From assembly GCA_041671545.1 (NCBI GenBank), contig JBAZBI010000004.1, positions 1 through 64,000 on the forward strand: a DNA stretch of 64,000 bases, given 5' to 3'. This document shows, piece by piece, positions 7,268 through 17,068 of the stretch (its first letter is position 1; each line of letters begins with the position of its first letter). Under the pieces are notes generated by a model. That model was not told the origin of the DNA. It saw only the letters and a list, made by a program, of their open reading frames with translations, and did no database searches. Made by a program: the position numbers and the translations under genes. The DNA comes from UBA1563 sp041671545 (GTDB lineage Bacteria > Bacteroidota > Ignavibacteria > Ignavibacteriales > Ignavibacteriaceae).

Positions 7268-7714
7268 TCTCCCCACTCCCTTTGATGTTCAAGTCGGTGG
7301 GAAATCACTCCCGAGCATTAGACAACTGCATTCTTAGATTAAATAGTGTTTATCTTATATTCATAAGTAGTTTCTGTAAACTTGGCAACTTAACGGGAAA
7401 TGTTTTTTGCCTGCAAATACACTAAGAAATTTGTGACCTATTTGAAAACTTTACACCTCTTGTAGTCAGTTCTTTTTACCGTATATATTAAACGGAGAGA
7501 ATGGGGGAGAAAATATTTGGGGTATTTATTAAGTTATATGTTAAAATATCAAAAAAATGATCGTGTGGAAACTTTGTCTAATTAAAAACAATTATAATTG
7601 GTGTATCACTTTTTCACCACTAAATTCTGAAGATAAGCCACTTAATCATGCGAGTTTCTAAATTGATTTTTGTTAATTTTTAAAATTAAGATACAAAATA
7701 GTAAGGTTCACTAA
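7268..7714. other. Intergenic region with degenerate repeat
   Basis: No gene seen. Bases 7431-7485 are a decayed copy of the gaaaactttgtgtcccttgt repeat seen in the preceding 7 kb. The remainder is AT-rich and unremarkable and probably includes the promoter of the regulator that follows. Confidence 0.4.
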
Positions 7715-8836
7715 TTGGATAGTCTCTTCAATAAGATAATTGAAATCTTGGTCTATGGTGCAGTAATTCAAGGTTTCTTTTTTGCGTTGATCATTTATAA
7801 AAGTAAAAAATGGGGCAAAAAATCCAATAAAATATTAGCGATTCTCTTAATCATTCTTTCTGTAAGTATTGCACATTCTGTATTGATAGATAATAATATT
7901 GGAAATCCGTTTAAGATCAAACAACCTTTTATCTTGCTTATAGGTCCTTTTCTATTTTTTTATATTAGGGAAATCTTAAATCCCAGAGTCTACACTCTTG
8001 CAGATATTTATCACTTTGTCCCGTTTCTGTTATTTGCGCTTATAATTCTGCCACTAGCAATATTAAATGTATTCAAAACCCCATTCATTATCAGCAATAT
8101 TGAAACACTGAGTACGGGGATTTGGGTATTCACAATAATTCAATATGCATTTTATTGGTGGAAAATTGTCCGGAGGATAAATTTATCACAAGCTTCTCTC
8201 CAAAGGGAATTTTCAAACCTGGAAGGAAAAACTCTTCTTTGGATGAAGAACTTTCTTCATATTTTTGGAGTGTGTCTTTTAGTACTAACCTTAACAATCC
8301 CTGTTGTCATTCACACCCATAATTACCAACTCGTTGATATCATTATTGATTTTTCGTTGGTAGTAACAATTTATGTCTTAGTGTACGAAGGGTTATTTCA
8401 AGAGAGCATCTTCTCGAATAAAATTACCGTCACATCAATTGATTTTGAGCAAATTGTTGAAGTTGAAAAGGATAAATCCGGGCAGTTGAATCAAAACAAT
8501 AGCGAACTTATGCAGAAACTTCAAACATTTATGGCTGAGAAAAAACCATATTTAGAAGAAGGATTAACGCTTACCGGATTAGCCCAACAATTAAATATAA
8601 CCCGGAATCAACTTTCTTCTTTGATCAACAGCAATACCGGTGAGAATTTTTATTCTTTTATAAATAAATATCGCGTTGAGGAAGTGATAAAAATCTTCTC
8701 CGACCCGAAAAAGAAAAATTATACCATTCTCGCCATGGCTTATGAAGCCGGATTTCCTTCAAAATCATCTTTTCATAATATTTTTAAGAAAATTACAGGT
8801 CTTACTCCTACCGAGTACCTAAATGGACTAAAATAG
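7715..8836 (+). CDS. Membrane-bound AraC-family transcriptional regulator
   Basis: A 373-residue regulator with about seven membrane helices in residues 8-230 and an AraC-type helix-turn-helix domain at about 268-373. The C-terminus has the second helix-turn-helix pattern (AYEAGFPSKSSFHNIFKKITGLTPTEY). The architecture suggests sensing in the membrane and DNA binding in the cytoplasm. The start is TTG at 7715 with GTAAGG at about 7701; no closer ATG fits. It stands just upstream of, and co-oriented with, the TonB receptor and efflux genes, which are its likely targets. Confidence 0.85.
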   Translation: MDSLFNKIIEILVYGAVIQGFFFALIIYKSKKWGKKSNKILAILLIILSVSIAHSVLIDNNIGNPFKIKQPFILLIGPFLFFYIREILNPRVYTLADIYHFVPFLLFALIILPLAILNVFKTPFIISNIETLSTGIWVFTIIQYAFYWWKIVRRINLSQASLQREFSNLEGKTLLWMKNFLHIFGVCLLVLTLTIPVVIHTHNYQLVDIIIDFSLVVTIYVLVYEGLFQESIFSNKITVTSIDFEQIVEVEKDKSGQLNQNNSELMQKLQTFMAEKKPYLEEGLTLTGLAQQLNITRNQLSSLINSNTGENFYSFINKYRVEEVIKIFSDPKKKNYTILAMAYEAGFPSKSSFHNIFKKITGLTPTEYLNGLK

Positions 8837-8912
8837 TCCTTCCTGCTTTTTTTTCACCAAAAACTTATAGTCCAAACATATATATCAAGACTTTCTGGGC
8901 GTTACTGCAGTT

Positions 8913-8920
8913 TATTTTTG
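8913..8920 (+). promoter_or_regulatory. Possible -7 box for the TonB receptor gene
   Basis: TATTTTTG fits TAnnTTTG and lies 43 bases before the ATG at 8963, within the 126-base gap after the regulator. The -33 part is not clear. Confidence 0.35.
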
Positions 8921-8962
8921 CATCGTAAAAAAATAAACAAAGTATAAAAACAGGAAATATGT

Positions 8963-11362
8963 ATGTACAAATTCTTTAGTGCAAAACAATTTGCAATGGT
9001 TATAACTTTTTTAATAATAACTTTTTCGAATCTCATTTTAGGTAACGGAAAAGGGAGTTTAACCGGAAAAGTAATAGACAAAACAACCAAACAACCGATT
9101 CAATATGTAAACGTAGTTGTCATTGGAACCAGTTTAGGAGCGATGACAGATTCATCCGGAAAATATTGGATTAGTGCAGTAGATGAAAACATCTATCAAC
9201 TTAAATATTCTTTGATCGGGTATTCAAGTTCAATTGAATCCGAGATACGGGTAATAAATGGAAAATCCACCATGGTTAAAGATATCGAACTAAGTGAATC
9301 ATTTTTAAATATGGATTCTGTTATCGTTAGCGCCGGATATTTTTCTAAAGATAATGAATCCCCCGTTACAAATTTCAGTTATTCGCGGGAAGAAATCAGA
9401 AGAAGTCCGGGCGCTGCGGGAGATATTTTCCGTGCGATCGAAACCTTACCGGGAGTTAGCAGCAGCGGCGGAGAATTTTCAGCATTTTCCGTGCGTGGTG
9501 GTAGTCCGCGCGATAATATTGTTCTCATCGACAATATCCCATTCGATAAATTTTCACATTTCGATAACGGGGGATCGGAAGAGCAAGTTGCTCAAGGCGG
9601 GCGCTTCAGTATTTTTGCACCGGGACTAATTGATGAAGCAAATTTTCAAGCCGGCGGTTTTTCTGCTAAATACGGAGGGAAAAATGCATCATTTGTAGAT
9701 CTAAAAATTAAAGAAGGGAATAAAGAATCAATGACCGCCAATGGGTCATATGATTTACTCGGTTGGGAAGTAAACTATGACGGACCATTATACGGTTTAG
9801 GTAAAACATCAAGTCTTATTTCATTACGTCATCAAGATTTTTCAAAAGTGCTTGAAATTACCGATCAGAAGGATATGGGGACTCCCAGTTTTACAGATAT
9901 TATCGTAAAGACAACAACTGACCTATCTCCAAAACATAAACTCTCTCTTCTTGGAATCTACTCACCGGAAAGTGTTACCCGCACAATCGAAAATGTTTTG
10001 GAGGCAAAAGATGATAACTATCAGCCCTACATTGCAAAAACTGAAGAAACAAAATATCTGCTTGGCATGAAGTGGCGGTATCTCTCCGGTCTATCAAGCT
10101 TTATGGAAAATACTTTTTATTATAAAAGAACCGAAAATGATCAAAAGACTGGAAGAGTCTATCTTGATTTTATTAATGGAGTAAAACCTACTAAAGAAAA
10201 CACAGTAATAAAACCGGATTATTTTAAACTGAAAGACAGCGATTACCAGTTGGGATGGAAATCGGAATTCACGTTTAATCCATTTCAGAATACTACTGTT
10301 CAATTAGGGAGCGAAGTCTTTGGGACAAATTATAATTACTCCCGCACCCAGAATGGTTTGGATACACTTTACACTTTTGACGGCAATGATTATCGCCCCG
10401 ATCCATCACAATATTATCTCGTGTTAAGACCTGAAGAAACAAGCTCCCAACTGAACGGGAATAAAATTAGTGCGAATGCATATGTTGATGCAAAATACGA
10501 TATGACCAATCAATTAGTAATAATGCCCGGTGTTAGATACGAGTACAACGGATTCAATAAAAATAGTTATCTCTCTCCGAGGGTTAGTCTTAGTTACCAA
10601 TTAACTGAACGAACAAAATTACATGCAGCAACCGGCGTTTATTATCAAACTCCGGAGCTCCGGGTTATAGCTATGAAAAGTGAAAACGCTTTGCTGAAAA
10701 ACGAGAGAGCTTATCACGTAATTTTTGGCGTAACAACCTATTTAAGTGATGATCTGAAATTTACAACTGAAGTTTACAGAAAAGATTTTTCTGATCTTGT
10801 TACACGTCCTGATAGAACTTTGCTTACTTATAACAACGCTGGTTCTGGTTATGCTCAGGGGATCGATTTTGGTTTAATTAAAAAATTCTCCAACCAATGG
10901 TATGGTCAATTGAATTATTCCTATTCTGCCAGCAAGCGGAATGATAACGACGGCAGAGGCGAATATAATTCCGATTTCAGCCAGCCGAATATTTTCAATG
11001 TTCTCGTCGGATATGAACTAAACAAGGAATGGTCATTTTCAACAAAATGGAAATATTCAACCGGCAGACCGAAAGATTCGTACATCGTTCATGAAAATAT
11101 TTATAACAATCCTAATTATGTGCGCTACTCAAGAGAGATCACCGGCAATAACGATGAACGTTTAAATGATTTTCAATCTTTGAATATCCGTGTTGATTAC
11201 CGCCATCAATTTGGAGCGCTTGCATTGGTGGCTTTCCTGGATGTACTTAATGTTTACAACAGATTAAATGTAAGCGATGAACAGTTCATTGAATTTACAG
11301 GCAAAATAAAAGAAGGCGGATTTAAAATGATTCCAACATTCGGATTTAAACTGGAATTTTAA
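8963..11362 (+). CDS. TonB-dependent outer-membrane receptor
   Basis: A 799-residue receptor. A signal peptide (about 1-28) is followed by a carboxypeptidase-regulatory-like beta domain (about 32-115, GKVIDKTTKQPIQYVNVVV) and a plug domain (about 145-240, with LPGVSS and the VRGGSPRDNIVLIDNIP pattern). The beta barrel ends in aromatic Phe (KLEF). Such receptors import substrates across the outer membrane using TonB energy; the ligand is unknown. GGAAAT precedes the ATG. Placed between an AraC-type regulator and an efflux operon, it may belong to a transport or export response unit. Confidence 0.88.
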   Translation: MYKFFSAKQFAMVITFLIITFSNLILGNGKGSLTGKVIDKTTKQPIQYVNVVVIGTSLGAMTDSSGKYWISAVDENIYQLKYSLIGYSSSIESEIRVINGKSTMVKDIELSESFLNMDSVIVSAGYFSKDNESPVTNFSYSREEIRRSPGAAGDIFRAIETLPGVSSSGGEFSAFSVRGGSPRDNIVLIDNIPFDKFSHFDNGGSEEQVAQGGRFSIFAPGLIDEANFQAGGFSAKYGGKNASFVDLKIKEGNKESMTANGSYDLLGWEVNYDGPLYGLGKTSSLISLRHQDFSKVLEITDQKDMGTPSFTDIIVKTTTDLSPKHKLSLLGIYSPESVTRTIENVLEAKDDNYQPYIAKTEETKYLLGMKWRYLSGLSSFMENTFYYKRTENDQKTGRVYLDFINGVKPTKENTVIKPDYFKLKDSDYQLGWKSEFTFNPFQNTTVQLGSEVFGTNYNYSRTQNGLDTLYTFDGNDYRPDPSQYYLVLRPEETSSQLNGNKISANAYVDAKYDMTNQLVIMPGVRYEYNGFNKNSYLSPRVSLSYQLTERTKLHAATGVYYQTPELRVIAMKSENALLKNERAYHVIFGVTTYLSDDLKFTTEVYRKDFSDLVTRPDRTLLTYNNAGSGYAQGIDFGLIKKFSNQWYGQLNYSYSASKRNDNDGRGEYNSDFSQPNIFNVLVGYELNKEWSFSTKWKYSTGRPKDSYIVHENIYNNPNYVRYSREITGNNDERLNDFQSLNIRVDYRHQFGALALVAFLDVLNVYNRLNVSDEQFIEFTGKIKEGGFKMIPTFGFKLEF

Positions 11363-11453
11363 AGTTGTGTTGAATTAAACGCAAGGGCGATTCAGAGGAT
11401 CGCTCTTCCGTTTCAGCATAATTTAGAAAAAAATAATTGAAAGGAAATGTTTT

Positions 11454-11918
11454 ATGGAATTAGCGCAAAACAAATATGTAACCCCGTCATTGGTTAGCAC
11501 GATTATCACAGGTGTCTTTACAAGTATCCACCATACTTACGAAATTGGAGCTCACGCAATTTTTCTTGTACTTCTCTTTATCGTTTTACCATCAATATTA
11601 ATGCGATGGTTTGTAAACACGGGGAAGGGGATTGCTCTTTGGATTTATTGGCTTCTTACGGCTTGGCTGGTCATAGGCTTAGGATTAATTGATGGATTTA
11701 TAAATCACGCAATTAAACCAATCGGTTTTCAAATTCAAGCTTTGGTTGCTCTCCATGGCGGCGGCGGTGCAACTGTTGAAAATGCGTTTGAGGGAAATAT
11801 AATTTACGAAGTAACCGGTTTACTAACTTTTGTTGCCAGTATGTTCGCCGGATATTATGGTGTCAAATTGATACGATCAATTAGAAATCCCATGATTAAA
11901 ACCGGGGACAGTAATTAA
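11454..11918 (+). CDS. Four-helix membrane protein of unknown function
   Basis: A 154-residue protein with about four membrane helices (roughly 12-30, 32-52, 60-82 and 122-142). A Gly-rich loop (HGGGGATVENAF) precedes the last helix. GAAAGGAAATG-type spacing gives a ribosome binding site before ATG 11454. Its TAA stop overlaps the ATG of the efflux adaptor (TAATG at 11916-11920), so it is probably translated together with that gene and may be an accessory subunit or partner. Family not recognised. Confidence 0.7.
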   Translation: MELAQNKYVTPSLVSTIITGVFTSIHHTYEIGAHAIFLVLLFIVLPSILMRWFVNTGKGIALWIYWLLTAWLVIGLGLIDGFINHAIKPIGFQIQALVALHGGGGATVENAFEGNIIYEVTGLLTFVASMFAGYYGVKLIRSIRNPMIKTGDSN

Positions 11919-12973
11919 TGTTAATAAATAAAAAGAATATTATGAAAAAGATGAACTTGTTCATTGCTTTGTTTATGGCTGTTGGTTTAATCTCGTGTGA
12001 AAACGAGACAACAGAACAGCAATATGAAACAATGATCGTAAAACAAAAATCGTTGAGTTCAACGGTATTAGCAACCGGCGTTATCAAGCCGAAAGTTGGC
12101 GCGGAAGTGCGTGTCGGTTCAAGAGTGTCCGGGATTGTAAAAAAATTAAATGTTTATGTTGGAGATATTGTAAGAAAAGGCGACTTGCTCGCAAGACTTG
12201 ATGACACTGAACTTACCGCGCAGTACAACCAGGTTGCAGCAAATCTTGATAATGCAAAAACTACTTTAAAATATGCAAAGATTGAAAAAGAGCGGCAAGA
12301 AACACTTCTAAAAAGTAACGCCGTATCAAAACAAGGTTTAGAACTTGCGGTAAAAGCCTTTGAGATTGCAACAGCACAGGTTGCGCAGATGACGGCAAAT
12401 CTTGACTATGCAAAAATCCAGCTCGACTATACAAAAATAATCGCTCCTATCAATGGCGCTGTTGCATCCGTATCAACACAGGAAGGCGAAACGGTTGCCG
12501 CCGTGTTTTCAGCTCCTACGTTTCTTACAATAATTGATTTAAAGCGGCTTGAAGTGAGAGCTTACGTTGATGAAACGGACATTAGTAAAGTTGCGGAAGG
12601 ACAAAAAGCGGAATTCACGGTTGACACATATCCGGGAACTGTTTTCGATGGTTCCGTAAAAGCGATTTATCCGAATGCAGAATTAATTGATAACGTTGTC
12701 AATTACATTGTCATCATCGACATTTCAAATAACAAAGGGAAAACACTGCGTCCCGAAATGACGGCGACGGTGAACATTCAAAATGAATCTTTAGAGAATG
12801 TAATAGCAATTCCAAATAAAGCCATTACCCATAAAAATGAAGAGAGTTTTGTTTACGTCCTCATAAATGGAAAACCTCAAGAAAGAAAAGTCACAACAGG
12901 TGTGAAGAATAAATCACTCACGCAAATTGTAAGCGGTTTAACAGAAAACGAAAAATTAATTTTAAATAAATAA
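11918..12973 (+). CDS. MacA/HlyD-type periplasmic efflux adaptor lipoprotein
   Basis: A 351-residue membrane-fusion protein linking an inner-membrane pump to an outer-membrane channel. Seen in order: a lipoprotein signal with lipobox LISC at Cys26, the first half of the lipoyl domain (VGDIVRKGDLLARLDDTEL), a helical hairpin (about 95-165), the second lipoyl half (IIAPINGAVASVSTQEGETV), then beta-barrel and membrane-proximal domains. The start at 11918 overlaps the previous stop; ATG 11942 is an alternative that still leaves a complete signal peptide. It heads a MacAB-like set with the next three genes. Confidence 0.88.
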   Translation: MLINKKNIMKKMNLFIALFMAVGLISCENETTEQQYETMIVKQKSLSSTVLATGVIKPKVGAEVRVGSRVSGIVKKLNVYVGDIVRKGDLLARLDDTELTAQYNQVAANLDNAKTTLKYAKIEKERQETLLKSNAVSKQGLELAVKAFEIATAQVAQMTANLDYAKIQLDYTKIIAPINGAVASVSTQEGETVAAVFSAPTFLTIIDLKRLEVRAYVDETDISKVAEGQKAEFTVDTYPGTVFDGSVKAIYPNAELIDNVVNYIVIIDISNNKGKTLRPEMTATVNIQNESLENVIAIPNKAITHKNEESFVYVLINGKPQERKVTTGVKNKSLTQIVSGLTENEKLILNK

Positions 12974-12988
12974 ACGAAGGTTTTAGAC

Positions 12989-13714
12989 ATGATACAATTA
13001 AAAAATATATCGAAGATTTACGGGAAGAACGGAGGTCAAAAAGTTACAGCGTTGGATAACGCTAACCTTACAATTGAAAAAGGAGAATTTGTTGCCATCA
13101 TTGGCGCGTCGGGTTCAGGTAAATCTACCATGATGAATATTCTCGGAATGTTAGACAGACCAACATCCGGTGAGTATTATCTTGATGAGAGAGAAATAAG
13201 CACCTTAACTGATGATGAACTTGCAAGTATTCGCAATAAAAAAATCGGTTTTGTCTTTCAGAAATTTCACCTCTTGCCGAAGACCACTGCAATAGAAAAT
13301 GTTGAATTGCCGTTGATCTATTCTGATCGCAAAGACATCCGTAAATTGGCTGTTAATGCACTTGCAAAAGTTGGTTTAAGCAACCGGGGTAAACATCGTA
13401 CAAATGAATTATCCGGTGGACAGCAGCAGAGAGTTGCGATTGCACGCGCACTTGTAAATGAACCCGAAGTTATTTTAGGCGATGAGCCAACAGGAAATCT
13501 TGATTCAAAATCTGGTCTCGAAGTAGTTGGAGTTTTTCAAGAATTGAATAGATCGGGCAAAACCATAATTCTAATTACACATTCGAGCGAAGTTGCGGAA
13601 CACGCAAATCGAGTCATCCGCATTCACGATGGAAAAATTACCGAAGATTATAAAGTGGAAAATCCGCTTGATGCAAGAGCGGAATTGGCAGAACTTGAAA
13701 ATATAAATAACTAA
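12989..13714 (+). CDS. MacB/LolD-type ABC transporter ATPase
   Basis: A 241-residue ATPase. Walker A is at 39-47 (GASGSGKST), the signature at 141-145 (LSGGQ) and Walker B with catalytic glutamate at 161-167 (VILGDEP). The family powers mechanotransmission pumps that export antibiotics, peptides, lipoproteins or siderophores. It starts 15 bases after the adaptor gene and is followed 26 bases later by the first permease. Sequence alone does not separate MacB-type from LolD-type use, but the adaptor neighbour favours efflux. Confidence 0.92.
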   Translation: MIQLKNISKIYGKNGGQKVTALDNANLTIEKGEFVAIIGASGSGKSTMMNILGMLDRPTSGEYYLDEREISTLTDDELASIRNKKIGFVFQKFHLLPKTTAIENVELPLIYSDRKDIRKLAVNALAKVGLSNRGKHRTNELSGGQQQRVAIARALVNEPEVILGDEPTGNLDSKSGLEVVGVFQELNRSGKTIILITHSSEVAEHANRVIRIHDGKITEDYKVENPLDARAELAELENINN

Positions 13715-13740
13715 CCCGGAAAACTTAGGACTAAAAAATC

Positions 13741-14958
13741 ATGAATAGATACAAAATAATAGAAAGCAGTTTTAGAATATTAAGAAGAAATAAGTTGAAT
13801 ACTTTTTTTATGATTCTTGGAGTTGTAATTGGAATTGCGGCGCTCAGTCTTACTTTCTCGTTGGGAAAAAGCGCTGAAAAACAAATCACAGAAAAAGTGA
13901 AAAAATTATTTAGTGAAAATAATATTTTAATTACATCGGGAAGAGTGGAACTTGGAAGCGGACGCTCATCTGAAAGTTCGTTTGCTAATCTTAAGATAGA
14001 AGACATTGAAGCGATCGCGAACGACATCCCCGGAATTACAATGTATGACGTGTTTCAAGTAACACCTGAACGGGATGTTATATCCGGTAATAAAAATATT
14101 TCCACAGCCATTAACGGCGGCACCGCAGAAGGAGAATTGGTAATGAGGCGAAGTGTTACTTCAGGCGAATATTTTACGAAAGCCGAAGAAAAGAGTTCTG
14201 CAAGAGTCGCTTTGATCGGAACAAAAATTGTGAAAAAATTATTTGAAAGCTCGGATCCTATCGAGGCACAAATTCGTATCGGACAAGTTCCTTTCACAGT
14301 TAAAGGTGTGCTGGAAGAAAGAGGAATTGATCCTCACGGAACAGACCAGGATATGAATGTAATTGTACCCATAACTACTTTAATGAACAGATTGATGAAT
14401 GTTGATTATATCGCAGGAGCGAAAGTTGAAGTTGATGACGCTTCCAAAACAGAAGAGACAGCAGGTAAAATTGCCTCATTACTAAGAGAGAGGCATTCAT
14501 TAAATAATAATGAAACAAATGATTTTTCCTTAGTAACGCCGGTCATTGTGAAAGAAACGATTAAAAAAATGAATAGGATTTTTACTTTGTTCTTACCTTT
14601 GATTTCCGGGATAGCGCTGTTGGTCGGCGGTGTGGTTATCGTTGTAATCATGCTTATGTCGGTATCTCGAAGAGTTAATGAAATCGGTTTAAGAAAAGCG
14701 CTCGGCGCACGATCTAAAGATATCATGTTCCAATTCCTTGCAGAGACTTCCGTAATAACATTACTCGGCGGTATTATCGGTTTAACGATCGGCTTAACCG
14801 GCGCATGGATGTTCATGTCCTCAAAAGGATTAGAGTTTTATGTTCCATGGGAAGCAATTTTGATTGGGGTTTTCTTCCCGGTAATTATTGGCATTTTGGC
14901 AGGCATCATTCCCGCACGTAAAGCTGCTAAAATGGATCCGATAGAAGCGCTGTCTTAG
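13741..14958 (+). CDS. MacB-type ABC transporter permease, first copy
   Basis: A 405-residue permease of the FtsX/MacB fold: one N-terminal membrane helix (about 20-42), a large periplasmic MacB-PCD domain (about 45-250), then three C-terminal helices (about 280-400). The conserved VNEIGLRKALGAR coupling motif contacts the ATPase. The ATP-binding domain is a separate gene, unlike E. coli MacB. It is paralogous to the next gene, so the pump may be a permease heterodimer. Confidence 0.88.
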   Translation: MNRYKIIESSFRILRRNKLNTFFMILGVVIGIAALSLTFSLGKSAEKQITEKVKKLFSENNILITSGRVELGSGRSSESSFANLKIEDIEAIANDIPGITMYDVFQVTPERDVISGNKNISTAINGGTAEGELVMRRSVTSGEYFTKAEEKSSARVALIGTKIVKKLFESSDPIEAQIRIGQVPFTVKGVLEERGIDPHGTDQDMNVIVPITTLMNRLMNVDYIAGAKVEVDDASKTEETAGKIASLLRERHSLNNNETNDFSLVTPVIVKETIKKMNRIFTLFLPLISGIALLVGGVVIVVIMLMSVSRRVNEIGLRKALGARSKDIMFQFLAETSVITLLGGIIGLTIGLTGAWMFMSSKGLEFYVPWEAILIGVFFPVIIGILAGIIPARKAAKMDPIEALS

Positions 14959-14975
14959 AAAAATATTTTAACAGT

Positions 14976-16199
14976 ATGAAATTAGCTAAGAACATAAAAT
15001 TATCATGGAAAGCTTTATTGCTTAACAAGTCCCGGACTTTTTTCGCGATCATTGGTTTGTCTATTGGTATCACAACTGTTATGGTGATGGTTTCAATTGG
15101 CAACGGCGCTAAAAGAAAAATGGCAGAACAGTTTGAAAAAATGGGAGCCAATATGATTGCGGTAAACTCAGGTAAAATGGGTAAGGTTATCGGAAGAGAG
15201 CAACAAATAAGTCTGGCTACAACCCTAACACTAAAGGATGCTGAAGCGATCGTAGAAGAATGTTCTTCCGTAGAAAAAGTTGTCCCCACAGCAGATACTT
15301 ATGTGAAAATAAAGTATGGCAGTGCATCTACTATGTCGATGGTTCAAGGGGCTACAGCCGATTTCCCGGAGGTTAAAAATTTTCGTATGAATGAAGGTCG
15401 TTTCTTTACCGGTAAAGAAAATAAACTTGTAAAACGAGTTGCGGTACTCGGATACCAAGCTCAAACTGATCTTTTTGGTGATGAAAATCCGGTTGGTGAA
15501 ATCATTTTGATCAAAAATATTCCTTTTGAAGTTATCGGGATATTGGCTTCAAAGGGAGTAAGCGTTGAAGGCACGAATGAGGATAAAATAATTATTATTC
15601 CAATACAAACCTCTCTAAGGAGAGTTTTAAATAGAGATTACTTGAACAGAATTTTTGTAAAAGCTAAAAATAAAAACGTAATGAACCCGGCAGAAAGTGA
15701 AATAGAATCTCTGTTACGGAAACGCCATAAATTGAATATTAGAGATAAAGAAAATGACTTTACGCTTGATAATAAACTCAATGCAATGAATGCTGAGAAA
15801 GAATCTTCCCAAATGTTTACGTGGTTAATCGTTGGCATCGCCGGTATCTCTTTATTGGTTGGAGGCGTTGGCGTATTAGCGGTGATGCTGCTTTCAATTC
15901 GTGAGCGAACAGGAGAAATCGGATTACGAATTTCCGTTGGAGCAAGAAAAAAAGATATTGTCTGGCAATTCATGTCTGAAGCTTCAATGCTGGGTATTTT
16001 AGGCGGGATGATAGGCGTCGTTACAGGACTTTTAATAGCATGGACTATTGGAGTGACAACACAATGGCAAACTTACATTTCGATTGACTCGATTGCTTTT
16101 TCAGTTGTATTTTCAGTTTCAATCGGATTGATCTTCGGAGTATTCCCGGCACTCAAAGCGGCAAAGTTAGATCCGATACTGGCTCTGCAACAAGAATAA
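14976..16199 (+). CDS. MacB-type ABC transporter permease, second copy
   Basis: A 407-residue paralogue of the preceding permease, beginning 17 bases after it. It has the same plan: N-terminal helix (about 20-42), periplasmic MacB-PCD domain, three C-terminal helices and the coupling motif GEIGLRISVGARKKD. The ending is the usual ALKAAKLDPILAL. Two unequal permeases with one ATPase suggest a heteromeric pump. No outer-membrane TolC-like gene is in this operon, so the channel must be encoded elsewhere. Confidence 0.88.
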   Translation: MKLAKNIKLSWKALLLNKSRTFFAIIGLSIGITTVMVMVSIGNGAKRKMAEQFEKMGANMIAVNSGKMGKVIGREQQISLATTLTLKDAEAIVEECSSVEKVVPTADTYVKIKYGSASTMSMVQGATADFPEVKNFRMNEGRFFTGKENKLVKRVAVLGYQAQTDLFGDENPVGEIILIKNIPFEVIGILASKGVSVEGTNEDKIIIIPIQTSLRRVLNRDYLNRIFVKAKNKNVMNPAESEIESLLRKRHKLNIRDKENDFTLDNKLNAMNAEKESSQMFTWLIVGIAGISLLVGGVGVLAVMLLSIRERTGEIGLRISVGARKKDIVWQFMSEASMLGILGGMIGVVTGLLIAWTIGVTTQWQTYISIDSIAFSVVFSVSIGLIFGVFPALKAAKLDPILALQQE

Positions 16200-16267
16200 A
16201 TTATATAGTTAGTGAAAATATTCTACGCAAAACGGCGAATATATTTGTGCGATAAAAAATCTTAACA

Positions 16268-16378
16268 GAATGAATGAATGAAGATGAATGGCTGAATGAT
16301 TTTAATTTAGAATTAACTGTTGTTTTAATGTTTTTCATTCAATCATTCATCTCAAATTATTTTGTTCTGGTTTACAAT
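16268..16378. repeat. Dispersed hairpin repeat, copy 1
   Basis: Contains gaatgaagatgaatgg at the left and cattcaatcattca at 16336-16349, followed by ttttgttctggtttaca. The tgaatga and tcattca tracts are complementary and can form a hairpin. The same ordered blocks occur at 41618-41702, so this is a mobile or ancestral intergenic repeat. It lies between the efflux operon and the DUF2141 gene. Confidence 0.6.
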
Positions 16379-16429
16379 GTACTCTGTTTAACAAAAATCA
16401 ATATCGTTTTAAAAAGGAAAAACATTTTT

Positions 16430-16870
16430 ATGAAAACAACTCTTTTAGTAATAACCATCTTTCTTTCTATTTCGATGAAAACTTTTTCACAAACTCAATC
16501 AACCGGCAACGGAACATTAACCATTAATGCAGAAAATTTCAGTAGTGACGAAGGAAATGCGACCGCGTATTTATATCGGAAGGAAGATAATCTTCCTTCA
16601 AAAGCTTTTTTAGAAACGAGCGTTAAAATAGCAGATAGGAAAGCAGTTCTTTGCTTTGCCAATATTCCTTTCGGAAATTATGCTTTCATCATTTGTCATG
16701 ACAAGAATTGCAACGGAAAAGTTGACCATAACATTCTGGGATTTCCGGCAGAATCATTGGAATTTTCAAATGAGTGGGAACTTACTCTCTTTTCCGGTTT
16801 GCCAAGTTTTTCTAAACTAAAATTTGAATTCTCCGGAAATAAAAAAGAATTCAACATAGATTTTAAATAA
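16430..16870 (+). CDS. DUF2141 secreted protein
   Basis: A 146-residue exported protein: signal peptide about 1-20 (ending in TFSQ), then one DUF2141 beta domain (about 28-145) with the typical CFANIPFGNYAF and HDKNCNGKVDHN calcium-like loop. The function of this family is unknown; it is common in Bacteroidota periplasm. I chose ATG 16430, preceded by AAAAGGA and giving a clean signal peptide, over an upstream in-frame ATG at 16274 that would read through the repeat. Confidence 0.82.
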   Translation: MKTTLLVITIFLSISMKTFSQTQSTGNGTLTINAENFSSDEGNATAYLYRKEDNLPSKAFLETSVKIADRKAVLCFANIPFGNYAFIICHDKNCNGKVDHNILGFPAESLEFSNEWELTLFSGLPSFSKLKFEFSGNKKEFNIDFK

Positions 16871-17068
16871 TATAAAAGTAATCAATTTCTAAATATCCGG
16901 CCAATTTCTTTCACTTCATCGAAGTTTGGATCTTCTAAGTAGTTAAGAAATCAGTGGTGGGAATTGGATTCAACTGTATATTCGAAAATATTACTTCATT
17001 AAGAAAAACGCTTATCGTTCTTTGCTGAACGGATATGTTTTTCTTTTTATAAAGCATCAATATTCTTC

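Noticed and set aside
9354..9629. Alternate-frame gene inside the TonB receptor
   Set aside because: Fully overlaps a strongly supported receptor gene and has no domain pattern.
11383..11406. Terminator after the TonB receptor
   Set aside because: The agggcgat/atcgctct arms are imperfect and there is no T run.
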